Positions 19,819 through 30,228 are shown, counted from the stretch's first letter. The stretch is DNA of 64,000 bases from Xenococcus sp. MO_188.B8 (GCA_030065615.1 JASJDR010000022.1:17698-81697), one strand, 5' to 3'. Translations and numbers: made by a program. Notes: generated by a model not told the origin, from the sequence alone.

Positions 19819-19884
19819 TAGTAGTACCTCTGCTGGCAATATTTTCAAGAGTTATGGAATCAGTACGCTTTGTTGCTATAAATC

Positions 19885-21720
19885 TTAGGTGTTCAAGTCC
19901 TTAAGCATCTGTTCAGAAGCTTTAAAGGTCAAGGCGGCGAGACTCAATGTAGTATTGGCACTACCAATAGAAGGCATACTTCCTGCACCGAGCATATAAA
20001 GGTTCTCATGCTCCCAAGAACGCAGATTACTATCAACCACTGAGTTACTTGGAGTCGTGCCCATGACATGAGTTCCTGAAAAATGGTTTCCTCCTCGGAA
20101 CCAGTAGCCTTCACCCTCATACTCAAAGTAGGCAGGATCTGTGTCATCGTAGTGGGTGTAATCTTCCGCGCCCAAACGCGCGAAGATCGTCTTAGAAAGC
20201 TCTCGACAGTAAGCAAAGGTCTTTTTGCAGTAATCAGGTACGTCAAAGTGAATGACAGGACGATAATTACCCAGTTGATCTACATATTGGGGATCAATGG
20301 TAACTCGGTTGTTAGGATTAGCTGGTAATTCGCACATGAAAGCTAGTAGGATCTGCCGTGAAATACGACTGATCAATTCCTGGCGTAGGACGGAGCCATA
20401 CTTCTCTTCTTGATCCACAACGTCTCGTACTATATCAGTAGCACCTGTACCTGACCATCCCCAACCATCATTATGGATATCCATCGAGAAGACACATTGA
20501 TTGTGACGAAAAGCACCTCGACGAAATGTTCCGATTCCTGATGTCACTAGAGGACCTCGCATAGTACCAGTCACTTCTGGCATCAAACCCCAAGCTAAGA
20601 GGAAGGGGTGATCCATGAGATGGCAGCCCATCAAAGGATTGAGGTTAGACAAATCCGAACCCAGCATCAGCTTGGCATTTTCTACTGCACCGGCTGCTAA
20701 AACAAATATAGTCTTGTCGCCGCCTCTGACAACTTCAGTAGTATGCTCGGCAGAGTTTTTATTTTCATATTTTTTATAGTGAATCGCAGTGACCCGACCG
20801 TTTTGCCCAACTTCCACCTTATAGGCTACAGCTTGGGAAAGTAAATGTACATTTTCAGGAAAGGCTATTGTTTTTAAAGTTTTTAGAGCATCATACTTGG
20901 CTTGAACTGGACAGATAGGTACACAATTGGCATTTCCTTGACACCGTTCTCCATACTCAACAGTACTTTGAGTGGGAATTCCCTGAGGCACGAATTCGCG
21001 ACCACGATTGGAATATTTGTAATCAGGGTTAGGTACACTATTACGACCCTGAGGAAAGGTACTAAGTTCTAAGGGAATAATCTCGCCATCGAGATCTACG
21101 GTAGTACCATGAATTTTCTCCCTAACTTTTTGATCCAAGTAAGAGGGGGGAAGCTCTTCCATAGGAAAGACATAACCTTCAGTAAAGGGAATACCCAGAC
21201 CTTTTTGTCCTTCTACACTTCCAGACACCCCAATCTCATACTCCGCTTGGCGGTAGTAGGGCATCAATTCTTCATAGCTAATCGGCCAGTCCAGACCTTG
21301 TCCGTACTTACTCCGCAACTCAAAATCTTCAGGTAACATTCGGAGAGTTTTGCCTTCCCAATGCATAGTTGTCCCCCCCAAAACTCTAGTATAGGAACCG
21401 CTCAGGGGAAGAGGACCTTGCTCTTCAAAATAATAATAAGCACCATCAGTGGGGCTCAGCGCATTGGGGTTTTTAGGGTACGGGGCGTTAGCATTCTTTG
21501 TTACTGCACGGTAAAACGTGTCAACATGGCTTTGAAAGCCTTCTAGGGTTAAGCTTTTGCCAGTACCGGCCTCAAGGATTAAAACTTTTTTTCCTTGTTC
21601 ACTTAATTGTTTAGCGGCGATCGCTCCAGCTACTCCTGCTCCGACGATAACAGCATCGTAGGTGGTTCCTGAGACAGTCTGGCAATCAACCAATTTCACA
21701 GTCGTTTGACTTTGGCTCAT
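19885..21720 (-). CDS. GMC oxidoreductase, large subunit of a sugar dehydrogenase
   Basis: A 611-residue flavoprotein. The FAD-binding GxGxxG is GAGVAG at residues 27-32 (strand YDAVIV before it), followed by LILEAG. RVLGGTTMHWEGKT near 112 is the GMC signature, and GGNHFSGTHVMGTTP near 560 carries the catalytic histidine region. Cys260, Cys266 and Cys270 (CQGNANCVPICP) match the cysteine cluster that holds a 3Fe-4S centre in bacterial FAD-dependent glucose dehydrogenases. I use the ATG at 21720, just after AAGGAG. It heads a unit with the ferritin-like and small-subunit genes. Substrate unknown; a sugar or glycoside hydroxyl is likely. Confidence 0.85.
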   Translation of the reverse strand: MSQSQTTVKLVDCQTVSGTTYDAVIVGAGVAGAIAAKQLSEQGKKVLILEAGTGKSLTLEGFQSHVDTFYRAVTKNANAPYPKNPNALSPTDGAYYYFEEQGPLPLSGSYTRVLGGTTMHWEGKTLRMLPEDFELRSKYGQGLDWPISYEELMPYYRQAEYEIGVSGSVEGQKGLGIPFTEGYVFPMEELPPSYLDQKVREKIHGTTVDLDGEIIPLELSTFPQGRNSVPNPDYKYSNRGREFVPQGIPTQSTVEYGERCQGNANCVPICPVQAKYDALKTLKTIAFPENVHLLSQAVAYKVEVGQNGRVTAIHYKKYENKNSAEHTTEVVRGGDKTIFVLAAGAVENAKLMLGSDLSNLNPLMGCHLMDHPFLLAWGLMPEVTGTMRGPLVTSGIGTFRRGAFRHNQCVFSMDIHNDGWGWSGTGATDIVRDVVDQEEKYGSVLRQELISRISRQILLAFMCELPANPNNRVTIDPQYVDQLGNYRPVIHFDVPDYCKKTFAYCRELSKTIFARLGAEDYTHYDDTDPAYFEYEGEGYWFRGGNHFSGTHVMGTTPSNSVVDSNLRSWEHENLYMLGAGSMPSIGSANTTLSLAALTFKASEQMLKDLNT

Positions 21721-22274
21721 GTGTTTCTCCTTCAAAGTTAATCTTTCAAGATTTGAGGCTTGATGTTTCCAGGTAAACTCAAATCAAATCTTGACTCTAG
21801 GTTTTTATCCATCTGGGGTAATCAGTTATAGCAATCTGGCTCATGCTAGGGCAAACCTAATCTTAGGTGTTAGGAAAAGCAGACGGGATAAAAAAGTTTC
21901 AGTGTTCAGGTGCTATGTTTAGTGAATTGAGAAAATCTTGACTATACAAGGGTTTAGATGGGTTTGCCCTAGAACCCATAGCTGATAATTTGCATTTTGA
22001 CTAACTGATCATTAGTACAATAAACCTTTTTCCTAATTCTCCATCAATACTTTTTGTTTATTTAATAATTGTTAATTATTACTCGTAAATATTTTTGAGT
22101 TATGATTTTGTAATAAATTTGTGGTTAATACAGGATTAATACTGAGAAGCAAAAAATGTAGATCTTCATTAAAAAGCTCTAATTTTTTGCCTAAAAATAC
22201 CAACAAATCTTGTTAATTTTCCAAATCTTTGCTGTTTACAGTATTATTTTTTGAAGAAAAAAAGCCAAAAATTC
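21721..22274. other. Intergenic, about 550 bp, AT-rich, promoter region likely
   Basis: Upstream of the GMC gene and downstream of the 22275-24800 gene. No coding frame, repeat or strong hairpin is seen. It should hold the promoter of the GMC/ferritin-like/small-subunit unit. Confidence 0.4.
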
Positions 22275-24800
22275 TTAGCTTAAAGCATTCAACTTTACTT
22301 GAGCAATATTCACATAATTGTAGACTCCTGTGGTTCCTCCATTACCACCTGTATAGTTTGCATTATGAGCAAAACTAGACATATTAATAGCCTGCTCATC
22401 GCCAAAAATCTTAATTTCATAATCTTGACCAGCAACTAAGTCAACTTGGGTAAAAATAACCGAAGACTCTAGCCAGCGCTCCCAAGTTCCAAGCTGGGGC
22501 ATGATTAGATAACCATCGGCAACTAGTTGATTATTTGGTAAATTCCTCATTTGCAAATGTTTAACTGCACAAGTGATTCCCGTATTGATCGCCCCTGCAC
22601 CATTTCCTGCCACCACCTGAATTGCATGAGGACCGCTCAACTGAGCTGGTATGTTTACTGTAATAGTATGTCCAGGTTCGCCCCAATTGTCGAAATGTTC
22701 TCGCCCATGGGTAAAAGACCGATTACCGCCGATGACAGAAAACTGATCAGCATTAACGGCATAAATGCGATCGCTATTAGGGCCCCAATAACAGAAGGGT
22801 TGGGAACGTTGGGAAGTTGTGCCGCTACTTATATAAACTGTTTCTAGATTGTAACAATAGCTAGGCGATCGCGCTCCTTGGGTGTTGAGATCGCGCCAAC
22901 TGGTAAGATAACCTGGGAGTCCCTGAGCCACTAGTGAGCCATCTCGATAGACATTAACCGTTACTTCATCAGGATTTTCTTGATTGAGATTAAACCTTAT
23001 TTCTAATTGATCGGCGATCGCGGTTATAGATTCCACTATCGGTGGTCGCGGGGCAAACCTGAAGCGATAATCTGCCAGGTTAGTTACCAGATTAAGGGGA
23101 GAAGTTTCTGTCTTACCCTCGACTAAATCAACTTCTATAATATTATTCTCGATCAACATTGACTCAGTAATCTTTGAGGTAATCCCTTGTCCATTAAGAC
23201 GAATTGCTCCCACAGCATAAGCTCCCGCCATCTCCTCAGTTACAGAGGGTAAATTAAGCGTAATATCCAGTTGATGACCTCGATAGAGCAAACCCTTGAG
23301 GACTAATCGATTCGATTGAGGTAACAGCTGGTTGCGAAATTCACGGGTAATATAGGGAGCAATAATAATTCCAGAATCTGTCCAAGTAAGTCCAAAAATC
23401 CCCTCATGGATCATCGATAAATAACCAGCCACTGACCAGAGTTGACGGGGAGAATTTACCTGGGGTTCCTTTTGTTCCGAATCTATTTCCACTCGCCCAG
23501 TAACAGCATCGAAATTTTCCATATTCGATAAACTGAGGGCCGCACCTCGCACTAGAGAACTGACCCCTAAGGTAACAGCTTGATCATTTTGCACCTTTTG
23601 AGCTGCCTTGAGCCAAAAAGCCGTCACAAAAGGCCAAATCGCTCCATTATGATAAATAAGAGTATCCCTTTGTTGCGGCCAAATAACAGTAGCGCCTTTA
23701 GGTAAATGAGGATAATGAGCAACTATTTGCTGGGCTTGCTCCTCATCGGCAATATCTAGCAAAATCGCCAAGGCATTACCTAATAAATCATATTGATAGG
23801 CAGCCCCAGGGGCAAAGGTGGTGGTAATAAAAGTCGAGTAAAGTTGTTGCTCTGGTAAATAGAGCTGGGTGCGGATTGCTTGCCGTAAATCCTGCGCCCA
23901 TTGCTGATACTTTTGTTGTTCAGCACTGTTGCCCAATTCTCCAGCGAGAGTAGCAGCTAAGCGGAGGGCATTATAATGACAACAATTAGTTGACAGGGCT
24001 TTGGACATGCCAATTTGCACTGGATCTGCTGCCACCCATCGGGGATAAGTTTGTTCGCGCCAATCTAAGAAGGACTGTTCGCCTCGGTACAGACCATCTC
24101 GGACATCAAAGATCACTTGCCGATCCTGTTCAATAGTATTTTTGAGAGCCTCATAGGAACGTTGGGCAAAATCGCGCCGAGTGTTACCTTGAAGTTGTCG
24201 CAACAAAGCCTGGCAACCAAAAGACCAAGTAACGCGATCGCTTGATATGGGATAGCTCCCTCCCGTGCCGGTGTCTTGTATAATTTGCCGGCTGCCCCCT
24301 TCCCGACGTTCAGAGAGTTTAAAATTCACCGAATTTAAGGCTCGCATCGGGTCAACAACAGCTAAACTCAGATTCACCGAATAGGAAATATCCCTGGTCC
24401 AAACATAAGTCCAGAATAAACCCGTCTCAAAATAGCCGCCTTCAGGAGCCGGAATCGCTTGTCCATCAAGATAGGCACCATCTCGAATCTCCGATACTGA
24501 ACATTGACGAACTTCTTCGAGAGCCAGGGCATAAAGCCCATCAAACCAAATATGATTACTCTCAAGGGTAGGATAATCTCCTGATTCGACAATTTCCCTG
24601 GGATTGACTAAATATTCTTGATAAAGTTGACGTTGCTGATCATATAATTTCTGCTCAAAGGGGGCATTGGTGTGAATGGAAAAGCGTCTGGTGTTTCCTG
24701 TCTGCTCAACAGTAAATCTCGCTTCATATTCACTATCTTTTTCCCTCAGTACTTCTAGATCTTTGGTGGTTTCAGACAATAAAATTGATAGATTTGTCAT
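22275..24800 (-). CDS. Glycoside hydrolase, MGH1/debranching-like (alpha/alpha)6 barrel with C-terminal carbohydrate-binding-like domain
   Basis: An 841-residue protein. ATG at 24800 follows CTAGGA and is preferred to a longer reading. Residues 50-500 look like a six-hairpin glycosidase: WTYVWTRDISYSVNLSLAV, then GQALLRQLQ-type helices, and YHNGAIWPFVTAFWLKAAQ with the conserved His-Asn-Gly. A beta-rich middle follows. The C-terminal 170 residues (DNWGEPGHTITVNIPAQ, WERWLESSVIF) read like a beta-sandwich carbohydrate-binding domain. There is no obvious signal peptide, although the extracellular style of the C-terminus suggests one might be missing. Its substrate cannot be named. The next gene upstream is another glycosidase. 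Confidence 0.72.
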   Translation of the reverse strand: MTNLSILLSETTKDLEVLREKDSEYEARFTVEQTGNTRRFSIHTNAPFEQKLYDQQRQLYQEYLVNPREIVESGDYPTLESNHIWFDGLYALALEEVRQCSVSEIRDGAYLDGQAIPAPEGGYFETGLFWTYVWTRDISYSVNLSLAVVDPMRALNSVNFKLSERREGGSRQIIQDTGTGGSYPISSDRVTWSFGCQALLRQLQGNTRRDFAQRSYEALKNTIEQDRQVIFDVRDGLYRGEQSFLDWREQTYPRWVAADPVQIGMSKALSTNCCHYNALRLAATLAGELGNSAEQQKYQQWAQDLRQAIRTQLYLPEQQLYSTFITTTFAPGAAYQYDLLGNALAILLDIADEEQAQQIVAHYPHLPKGATVIWPQQRDTLIYHNGAIWPFVTAFWLKAAQKVQNDQAVTLGVSSLVRGAALSLSNMENFDAVTGRVEIDSEQKEPQVNSPRQLWSVAGYLSMIHEGIFGLTWTDSGIIIAPYITREFRNQLLPQSNRLVLKGLLYRGHQLDITLNLPSVTEEMAGAYAVGAIRLNGQGITSKITESMLIENNIIEVDLVEGKTETSPLNLVTNLADYRFRFAPRPPIVESITAIADQLEIRFNLNQENPDEVTVNVYRDGSLVAQGLPGYLTSWRDLNTQGARSPSYCYNLETVYISSGTTSQRSQPFCYWGPNSDRIYAVNADQFSVIGGNRSFTHGREHFDNWGEPGHTITVNIPAQLSGPHAIQVVAGNGAGAINTGITCAVKHLQMRNLPNNQLVADGYLIMPQLGTWERWLESSVIFTQVDLVAGQDYEIKIFGDEQAINMSSFAHNANYTGGNGGTTGVYNYVNIAQVKLNALS

Positions 24801-24848
24801 TTTTAATAATCCTAGAAAATTACTGACAAACTGATAAGCATTGGGCAA

Positions 24849-24865
24849 GGTGGGCATTGCCCACC
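24849..24865. repeat. Palindromic spacer element
   Basis: A near-perfect palindrome, GGTGGGCA-T-TGCCCACC, sits between the two glycoside hydrolase genes. The same word (GTGGGCAATGCCCACC) is a common dispersed element in bacterial and cyanobacterial spacers. It could end transcription of the upstream gene or be a simple repeat; no T-run follows. Confidence 0.7.
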
Positions 24866-24891
24866 CTACAAGAACTAATCGCTAAGGGATT

Positions 24892-27312
24892 TTAATATCT
24901 GGCCCTAACGATTTCGTAGGAATCCCAAATATTCTTATCAGTTAAGGACTTGACTAACTTGATATATTCGGCATGAGTCCATGCTAAGGGAGTTGCACTG
25001 TCAGTTCCTTTACCAAGGGTATAGTTATAGGTTTCATTAGAACCTACTCCGTCCCAAACTTGTTCAGGAAGCATGAAACTATCATTGGCAAAATATTCCA
25101 TGGCTCGAACATAGATATCACTGATCTGGGCAACCTCAGCATCACTAATAGTGCCGCCATTGTTAGCCTTAGCTAACTCAAGCTCATAATGACCTCGTTC
25201 CCCAGTAAAGAAGGGCCAAACCCGTCCTCGTTGATGAATATCTCCACCGATATAGCCGCCACCATCGTTAATGCGTTCCCCATAACCATCATTGCCATAG
25301 CGTCTAAAACCTGGATACTGATTACCATCAAAGGTGAAATCGTACCTAATCTTTAAGTTATCTGGATCAATGTCTGGAGTTTGCGAAGTATTCTCAATAT
25401 GGTCAAGTTCGCAGACAGTAGCAGCAATGTTGGCATCATTACCGGCTTTAATTCCATAGCGGACTAATTCTAAAAATCCGCCATCTATAACAAATGTTTC
25501 ATTAATGGCATTTTTACCATTACTCCCCAGAATATTAGCCCCATCATTCGGATTATCATTTTGGGTGATTCTGACAAAATAGTCTCCTGAGTGATTACAG
25601 AAATCAGTTAATCCAGAAGTGGTAAACATAAATTTATCCACATGATTCTGATATTCATCAGCTTTACCGAAGTAAGATTGAGAAGCATCGGAATCACCAG
25701 CTGCATTTTTAGCAATATCCCCTGCTGTGACCAATCCTGTAATTATCGCTGCAGTAGTAGAAGGAGAATTACCGTATTGCTCTTCCCAACGTTCTTGCTG
25801 AGTATAGGGAGGAATAATCTCAGGACCACCTTGAAGACCGTTGTTAATCGTGTTGTTCTTAGCTAAAAATTCTGCAGCTGGCTTCAACATGTTATTGTAG
25901 GCGTTGCGCATCTGACTATCAGACAGAATACCTGCTTTCCACAATTTCCAACCTAGCATGATGGGCATGGCAGTTTGATCTAACTGAACCCCTACCCATT
26001 CTAAAGTGCCGTCAACATGGGTTTTCTGTAAAAACCAACCCTTATCCCCAAACTGATTGTTTTTCACTTGAACTTGGGGTAAATATTCAAAGGCAACTAG
26101 GGGAGTTTCCGTATCTCCTAAAGCTAACAAAGCCATGGCTACTTGATAAAAATCTCTCGGCCAAACCGCTCTATATCCTGTAGCAAAGCTATCCGCATTG
26201 ACAGTATCACCCCAAGGGACTGACAAAGAGGCAATTAAGGCTCCTGCATTGCTTTTATCCTCCATGGTTTTTAAGACGAAAGCACTGGCATAGAGTTGTT
26301 TCCCGTTATCCCCTGTATTGGCAATCATGGCAGGAACATTACTAAGACTGGCTAAATAATCTTCCCAGCCCACAGCAGAACCTGTGCCATTGTATTTAGC
26401 TAACAGACTGTCATAACCTTCAGTTAGAGAACCATCAGCTTGAGCAGTCGCTTCTTCATAGTTACTGCCAAATCCCACAACTAGATCAAAGGTAGCGGTT
26501 TGACCGGCACTCATAGTTGGTAACTGAGCCATCATGGCTACATTTCCTGGATTATTTTGATCGGTATAGTCATAAGTCCAGTCCATGAACCCATTATCAG
26601 CTAAGTCTTGATAACCATCACTACTACCCACATATCCAGCCGAAGTTTTTACAAAGGGAGTGGTACTTTTAACGCTCACATAAACATTTTCCCCTTCACG
26701 GGCGTTGAGACTGTTTCTAGAAACAAAAGCCACATCGTTTGTGCCCGTATTCTCCATATGAGGATTAACCAGAATATAGGGGGTAATATTGTTTTCTTTC
26801 GCCGTAAAAATTACCCTGGTAAACAAAGTTTGGCGATCTGGATCGGTAAAAACATGTTTTTCAATGGTGTATTTGCCGTCTTTATCTGTATTTACAAGAC
26901 GATAAGCAGGGGAAAGAGGACGGCCACTGCTATCAGTGTCTATGTAATTTACAGTGCTATCGGTGTCAACTTTTTCTTCATCGAAAAAACCATTGCCCGT
27001 CACTAAGAACTCTAAGTCTTTGATTTGGGCTCGATCAATTTCCCCATAGGCAGTTTCGGTGACAATGCCTTGGGCTAGAGAAAACCAAACTTTAGAGATC
27101 GTATTAGTTGGACCACCATCCTGATATTTTTGATCAACATACTGTTCATAGGAGGTGCCAATACCTTGCTTTCCGGCATAGGACCAAACGGAGGTAGACC
27201 CTGGTGCACCAGGAGCTTGACCCCCTCCCACTGCCCAAGCAGTATTAGTTCCTAAGAACCAAGCAATGCAAAGGACAATCAAATTTATAAATAACCAACG
27301 TTTGATGTTCAT
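24892..27312 (-). CDS. Secreted glucoamylase/glucodextranase, GH15
   Basis: An 806-residue exported enzyme. A signal peptide is clear (MNIKRWLFINLIVLCIAWFL, cleavage after AWA). Residues 30-300 match the glucodextranase N-terminal beta-sandwich (APGAPGSTSVWSYAGKQGIG, then DGGPTNTISKVWFSLAQGIV). The GH15 (alpha/alpha)6 barrel follows, with YRAVWPRDFYQVAMALLALG, EWVGVQLDQTAMPIMLGWK and QERWEEQYGNSPST holding the acid/base glutamate region. The enzyme should release glucose from alpha-1,4 or alpha-1,6 glucans outside the cytoplasm. It is upstream of the GH at 22275 on the same strand, supporting a glucan-use module. Confidence 0.88.
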   Translation of the reverse strand: MNIKRWLFINLIVLCIAWFLGTNTAWAVGGGQAPGAPGSTSVWSYAGKQGIGTSYEQYVDQKYQDGGPTNTISKVWFSLAQGIVTETAYGEIDRAQIKDLEFLVTGNGFFDEEKVDTDSTVNYIDTDSSGRPLSPAYRLVNTDKDGKYTIEKHVFTDPDRQTLFTRVIFTAKENNITPYILVNPHMENTGTNDVAFVSRNSLNAREGENVYVSVKSTTPFVKTSAGYVGSSDGYQDLADNGFMDWTYDYTDQNNPGNVAMMAQLPTMSAGQTATFDLVVGFGSNYEEATAQADGSLTEGYDSLLAKYNGTGSAVGWEDYLASLSNVPAMIANTGDNGKQLYASAFVLKTMEDKSNAGALIASLSVPWGDTVNADSFATGYRAVWPRDFYQVAMALLALGDTETPLVAFEYLPQVQVKNNQFGDKGWFLQKTHVDGTLEWVGVQLDQTAMPIMLGWKLWKAGILSDSQMRNAYNNMLKPAAEFLAKNNTINNGLQGGPEIIPPYTQQERWEEQYGNSPSTTAAIITGLVTAGDIAKNAAGDSDASQSYFGKADEYQNHVDKFMFTTSGLTDFCNHSGDYFVRITQNDNPNDGANILGSNGKNAINETFVIDGGFLELVRYGIKAGNDANIAATVCELDHIENTSQTPDIDPDNLKIRYDFTFDGNQYPGFRRYGNDGYGERINDGGGYIGGDIHQRGRVWPFFTGERGHYELELAKANNGGTISDAEVAQISDIYVRAMEYFANDSFMLPEQVWDGVGSNETYNYTLGKGTDSATPLAWTHAEYIKLVKSLTDKNIWDSYEIVRARY

Positions 27313-27473
27313 GAGTGTATTCCTAAGTAACTCTGAAACTTGTGCTCAGCACAATTGTTAACGTAAGCTTCAGTAGCAGTCGCCGTTGCAAGATTGTTGC
27401 ATTCTTCGACCCTACAGAAATCCCAATTTTCCCCCTTCCCCACCCACCTACCTTCTCTTAATAATTATTCGAT

Positions 27474-28499
27474 TTAACGACCTGCAACTCCGGGTGCGAG
27501 GGGCTTAAGCCGAAAAATGTAATAGGGCGGACTAGAGGTATCTTCTCCCGCATTAAGAGGAGCTGACATATTTAACTGATCGCAATTGCAATATAAATAA
27601 CCGTCTGCCCCAAAGCTAAAGGAATCTGTCCAAGCTAATTTTTCGTCGGTGATTAACCTTTGGTAAGAGCGATCAGGTTTAATTACGCCAATCCCATTGG
27701 CGGCTAAATCTCCCAGATAGAGATTGTTATCTTGGTCAATGGAAATGCCATCACAAATCGGGCGATCGCTATATCGTTCAACTCGACTGGCTAGATCAGC
27801 TGCACTTAAATAGGGATTACACAAATCAGCACTCTTGGCGCGATACATACCAGTGCCGTGCATCGGGCAAAAGTAAAGCCATTCATTTTTAGCATCGAGA
27901 ACCAGACCATTAACTCCCAAGTGAGGACGAATTAAAGTTCCATCAGGTTGCTTAATGCTTACGGCAAGTCCATTCATGACAAGATCTATATTTTCTGGGA
28001 TTACACTTTGATGTCCTTGTAAAATACGTGTAGCTAATCCTGTCTGCAAATCGACTCTAATGAGCGCTGATTCGGGACCTGTTATGGGATCGGAAATATA
28101 GATCACATTACGGGTCAAATCGATCGCTAAATCGTTAATAAAGGAGTTAGGCAAGGTAATGGGGGGAGGTAAATAAATTACCCGTGCCAGTTGATTTTTA
28201 CGGGTATCCCAAGCTACCAGTTTCGGCAGTGACTTACTTTGATTTCCGTTATCCAGTATCCAGACATAACCATTAGCATCAGCCTGAATTCCTAAGACAG
28301 CGTCAAAGGTAATAAGTTGGGACTCAGACCCACTGGGAAAAGGTTCTAAATGCCCGTCAACTAGTTCGGCTACGCGAATTTCCGGATTGTAAAACTGATG
28401 CAGGCTCAGAAAAATTCGACCATCTGGCGTTAAGGTAATATTCCCTGGCGGCACAGGCAAGGAGGCCACTACGGTTAAGGTATCAGATAAGGTTTTCAT
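27474..28499 (-). CDS. MRJP/Yellow-family beta-propeller protein
   Basis: A 341-residue protein of the major royal jelly protein/Yellow family (PF03022), a six-bladed propeller. Signature segments are PPGNITLTPDGRIFLSLHQF, VWILDNG, INDLAIDLTRNVIYISD, GVNGLVLDAKNEWLYFCPMH and DGISIDQDNNLYLGDL. Bacterial members are often annotated as SMP-30/gluconolactonase-like or dopachrome-conversion-like. No signal peptide is evident. Next to sugar oxidases, a lactone hydrolase or sugar-acid sensor role is reasonable, but this is inference from context. Confidence 0.8.
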   Translation of the reverse strand: MKTLSDTLTVVASLPVPPGNITLTPDGRIFLSLHQFYNPEIRVAELVDGHLEPFPSGSESQLITFDAVLGIQADANGYVWILDNGNQSKSLPKLVAWDTRKNQLARVIYLPPPITLPNSFINDLAIDLTRNVIYISDPITGPESALIRVDLQTGLATRILQGHQSVIPENIDLVMNGLAVSIKQPDGTLIRPHLGVNGLVLDAKNEWLYFCPMHGTGMYRAKSADLCNPYLSAADLASRVERYSDRPICDGISIDQDNNLYLGDLAANGIGVIKPDRSYQRLITDEKLAWTDSFSFGADGYLYCNCDQLNMSAPLNAGEDTSSPPYYIFRLKPLAPGVAGR

Positions 28500-28821
28500 A
28501 ATTTTTTTCTATTTGATGTGCCAAGGTTAGGACATTAGTAAACGCCCAAGCCTATGATTAGTAAACTTTTGACTTCTCCTCCTGGTTTGGTTCCCCTCCT
28601 GCTCCCCTCCTCGGAGGGGCTGGGGGTGGGTTGGGTTAGGGGTGGGTTGGGTTAGGGGTGGGTGACTTTTGATATGCGGAGCGGTATCCTTTAGGACTTG
28701 CGCGTAGCGCTATATAATCTTATGCAACCGTTACCCATTGGAGATCGCAATTCCCTAAGGTACTGGTAGAAGTTCACGCTTGTCATGCCAAACGGTGCTA
28801 GTTCAATCAAACCAATAAGTT
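28500..28821. repeat. Intergenic, 322 bp, tandem and hairpin repeats
   Basis: It contains a perfect hairpin CCCCTCC-TC-GGAGGGG, a 16-bp tandem unit TGGGTTGGGTTAGGGG present about 2.5 times (28627-28663), and the dispersed module GCGGAGCGGTATCCTTTAG from 28678. All sit between the DyP peroxidase stop and the MRJP start on the minus strand. No gene is seen. Confidence 0.8.
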
Positions 28822-30228
28822 TTAACCTAAATGGGTGAGAAAACTGATGCTGGGAGCAAAGAAATATTCTCCTCCTTTCATAAAGGCCCAGAGTTTAAAC
28901 CCATATTCTTGAGTATCTGCTTCACCCCATTTTTTAGGCCATTTTTGAGTTCCTTCGGGCTGACCAATGACCGGATCAGGGCCTACCCCGACTTGCACAA
29001 AGCGATCGGGATTGGACCATCTCGCTTGCATAAAATTAAACTGATTTTCAATATTAGCTTGGAAACAAAGGAACAGTAATCCTGACCCAGTTTGGGGAGC
29101 TTGGTTGGTATCGTTTTCTCCATAACTAATAGCTCGACGGGCAATACGATGGTTTTTCTCCACTGCTAAAGCTTCATCAAAACCAGGGGAAGATTCTACT
29201 CTACCTGTATCTCCTCGCGGATTCGTTTTTCGAATATGAGCGTGAAACGGACATTTCGTAGCGTCAACATCAGCGTCGTAATTGAAGTTATTAGTTGGGG
29301 TAACAGCGTAGGTAGGAATATCGGACTTGGTCACTGGAGTTCCATCGGCGAAACGACCCATGACTAAGGCTCCAGCTAAATCATTGTTAATGTTTAAGGT
29401 TTGGGCAAGTTTTTGCTGATCTGCACGAAATGCTTTAACATCTTGTTCTAGTTTGCGATAGACTAAATAGCTGCCATAACTATCTTCTGTCTTGCCATTG
29501 TGATCTTTAACCAAAAGAATATCTAAAGAAGCCCTGGGGTCCCATTGACTAAAATCAGAATCATTAGTCTGAGCTTTGACAATATCTCGTTTCAAGAATA
29601 AGGGTTGACTTACTCCATCTACAAAACCGAAATGCTCGATAACTTGCCCCGCTTGATTTCTGAGAATAAAGCCATCTTCTCGATGAAGAATGATCGCAAC
29701 TTGACGTAGTTTTGCAGTAATTTGATTGACCGCTTGTAATAACTTAAGAAGATGATCATCAGCAATGAGAATTAAGGCATGAATTTCATTTTGATAGCCT
29801 ACTTCCCATTGTTTAACCTCAGGATCGCCTAAGAAATCTCTAATTTGACTATTCTTCATTCCCATAGTGAAAGGCTGATCTTTAGGAACTTGAAAAGGTT
29901 CAAATTCTAGTGCTTCATAGCCTTTGCGAGAGAAAAAAACATTGGCAAAGATAGTTCCAGCTATTCCTTCTTGCTTATAACGTAAGGCTTCATCTGCTTG
30001 CTGTTTAGCCGATGTTACATAGGTTCGAGTAAAAGCTTGTATCCATTCCTTGGCTCCCTGAATCTGCCCAGGTTTCCACTGAACAAAAAGATGTACGCTA
30101 TGCTCTCGCCCATGTCCTTTCAAAATATTTCCCTGTAGATCTTCAAGTAAACCTTGATATTTACCAGGATTTACTGGATCAATGCCAGTTTCAGGAAGAT
30201 TTTTTAAGTCTGCTTCTGTTAGTGCCAT
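28822..30228 (-). CDS. DyP-type heme peroxidase
   Basis: A 468-residue dye-decolorizing peroxidase. The catalytic GxxDG motif is GFVDG at 201-205, with Asp204 as the acid/base residue. The proximal heme histidine is most likely His331 in CPFHAHIRKTNPRGD. The C-terminal fold (GSGLLFLCFQANIENQFNF, then FVQVGVGPDPVIG) is complete and the length fits the larger DyP classes. No signal peptide is visible. DyPs use hydrogen peroxide to oxidise dyes, aromatics and lignin-related compounds. The next gene upstream is a peroxide-producing copper-radical oxidase, which may supply its oxidant. Confidence 0.9.
   Translation of the reverse strand: MALTEADLKNLPETGIDPVNPGKYQGLLEDLQGNILKGHGREHSVHLFVQWKPGQIQGAKEWIQAFTRTYVTSAKQQADEALRYKQEGIAGTIFANVFFSRKGYEALEFEPFQVPKDQPFTMGMKNSQIRDFLGDPEVKQWEVGYQNEIHALILIADDHLLKLLQAVNQITAKLRQVAIILHREDGFILRNQAGQVIEHFGFVDGVSQPLFLKRDIVKAQTNDSDFSQWDPRASLDILLVKDHNGKTEDSYGSYLVYRKLEQDVKAFRADQQKLAQTLNINNDLAGALVMGRFADGTPVTKSDIPTYAVTPTNNFNYDADVDATKCPFHAHIRKTNPRGDTGRVESSPGFDEALAVEKNHRIARRAISYGENDTNQAPQTGSGLLFLCFQANIENQFNFMQARWSNPDRFVQVGVGPDPVIGQPEGTQKWPKKWGEADTQEYGFKLWAFMKGGEYFFAPSISFLTHLG

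Noticed and set aside
24849..24865. Palindrome between glycosidase genes as a transcription-factor site
   Set aside because: The same word is a common dispersed spacer element, so specificity is doubtful. It was kept only as a repeat.
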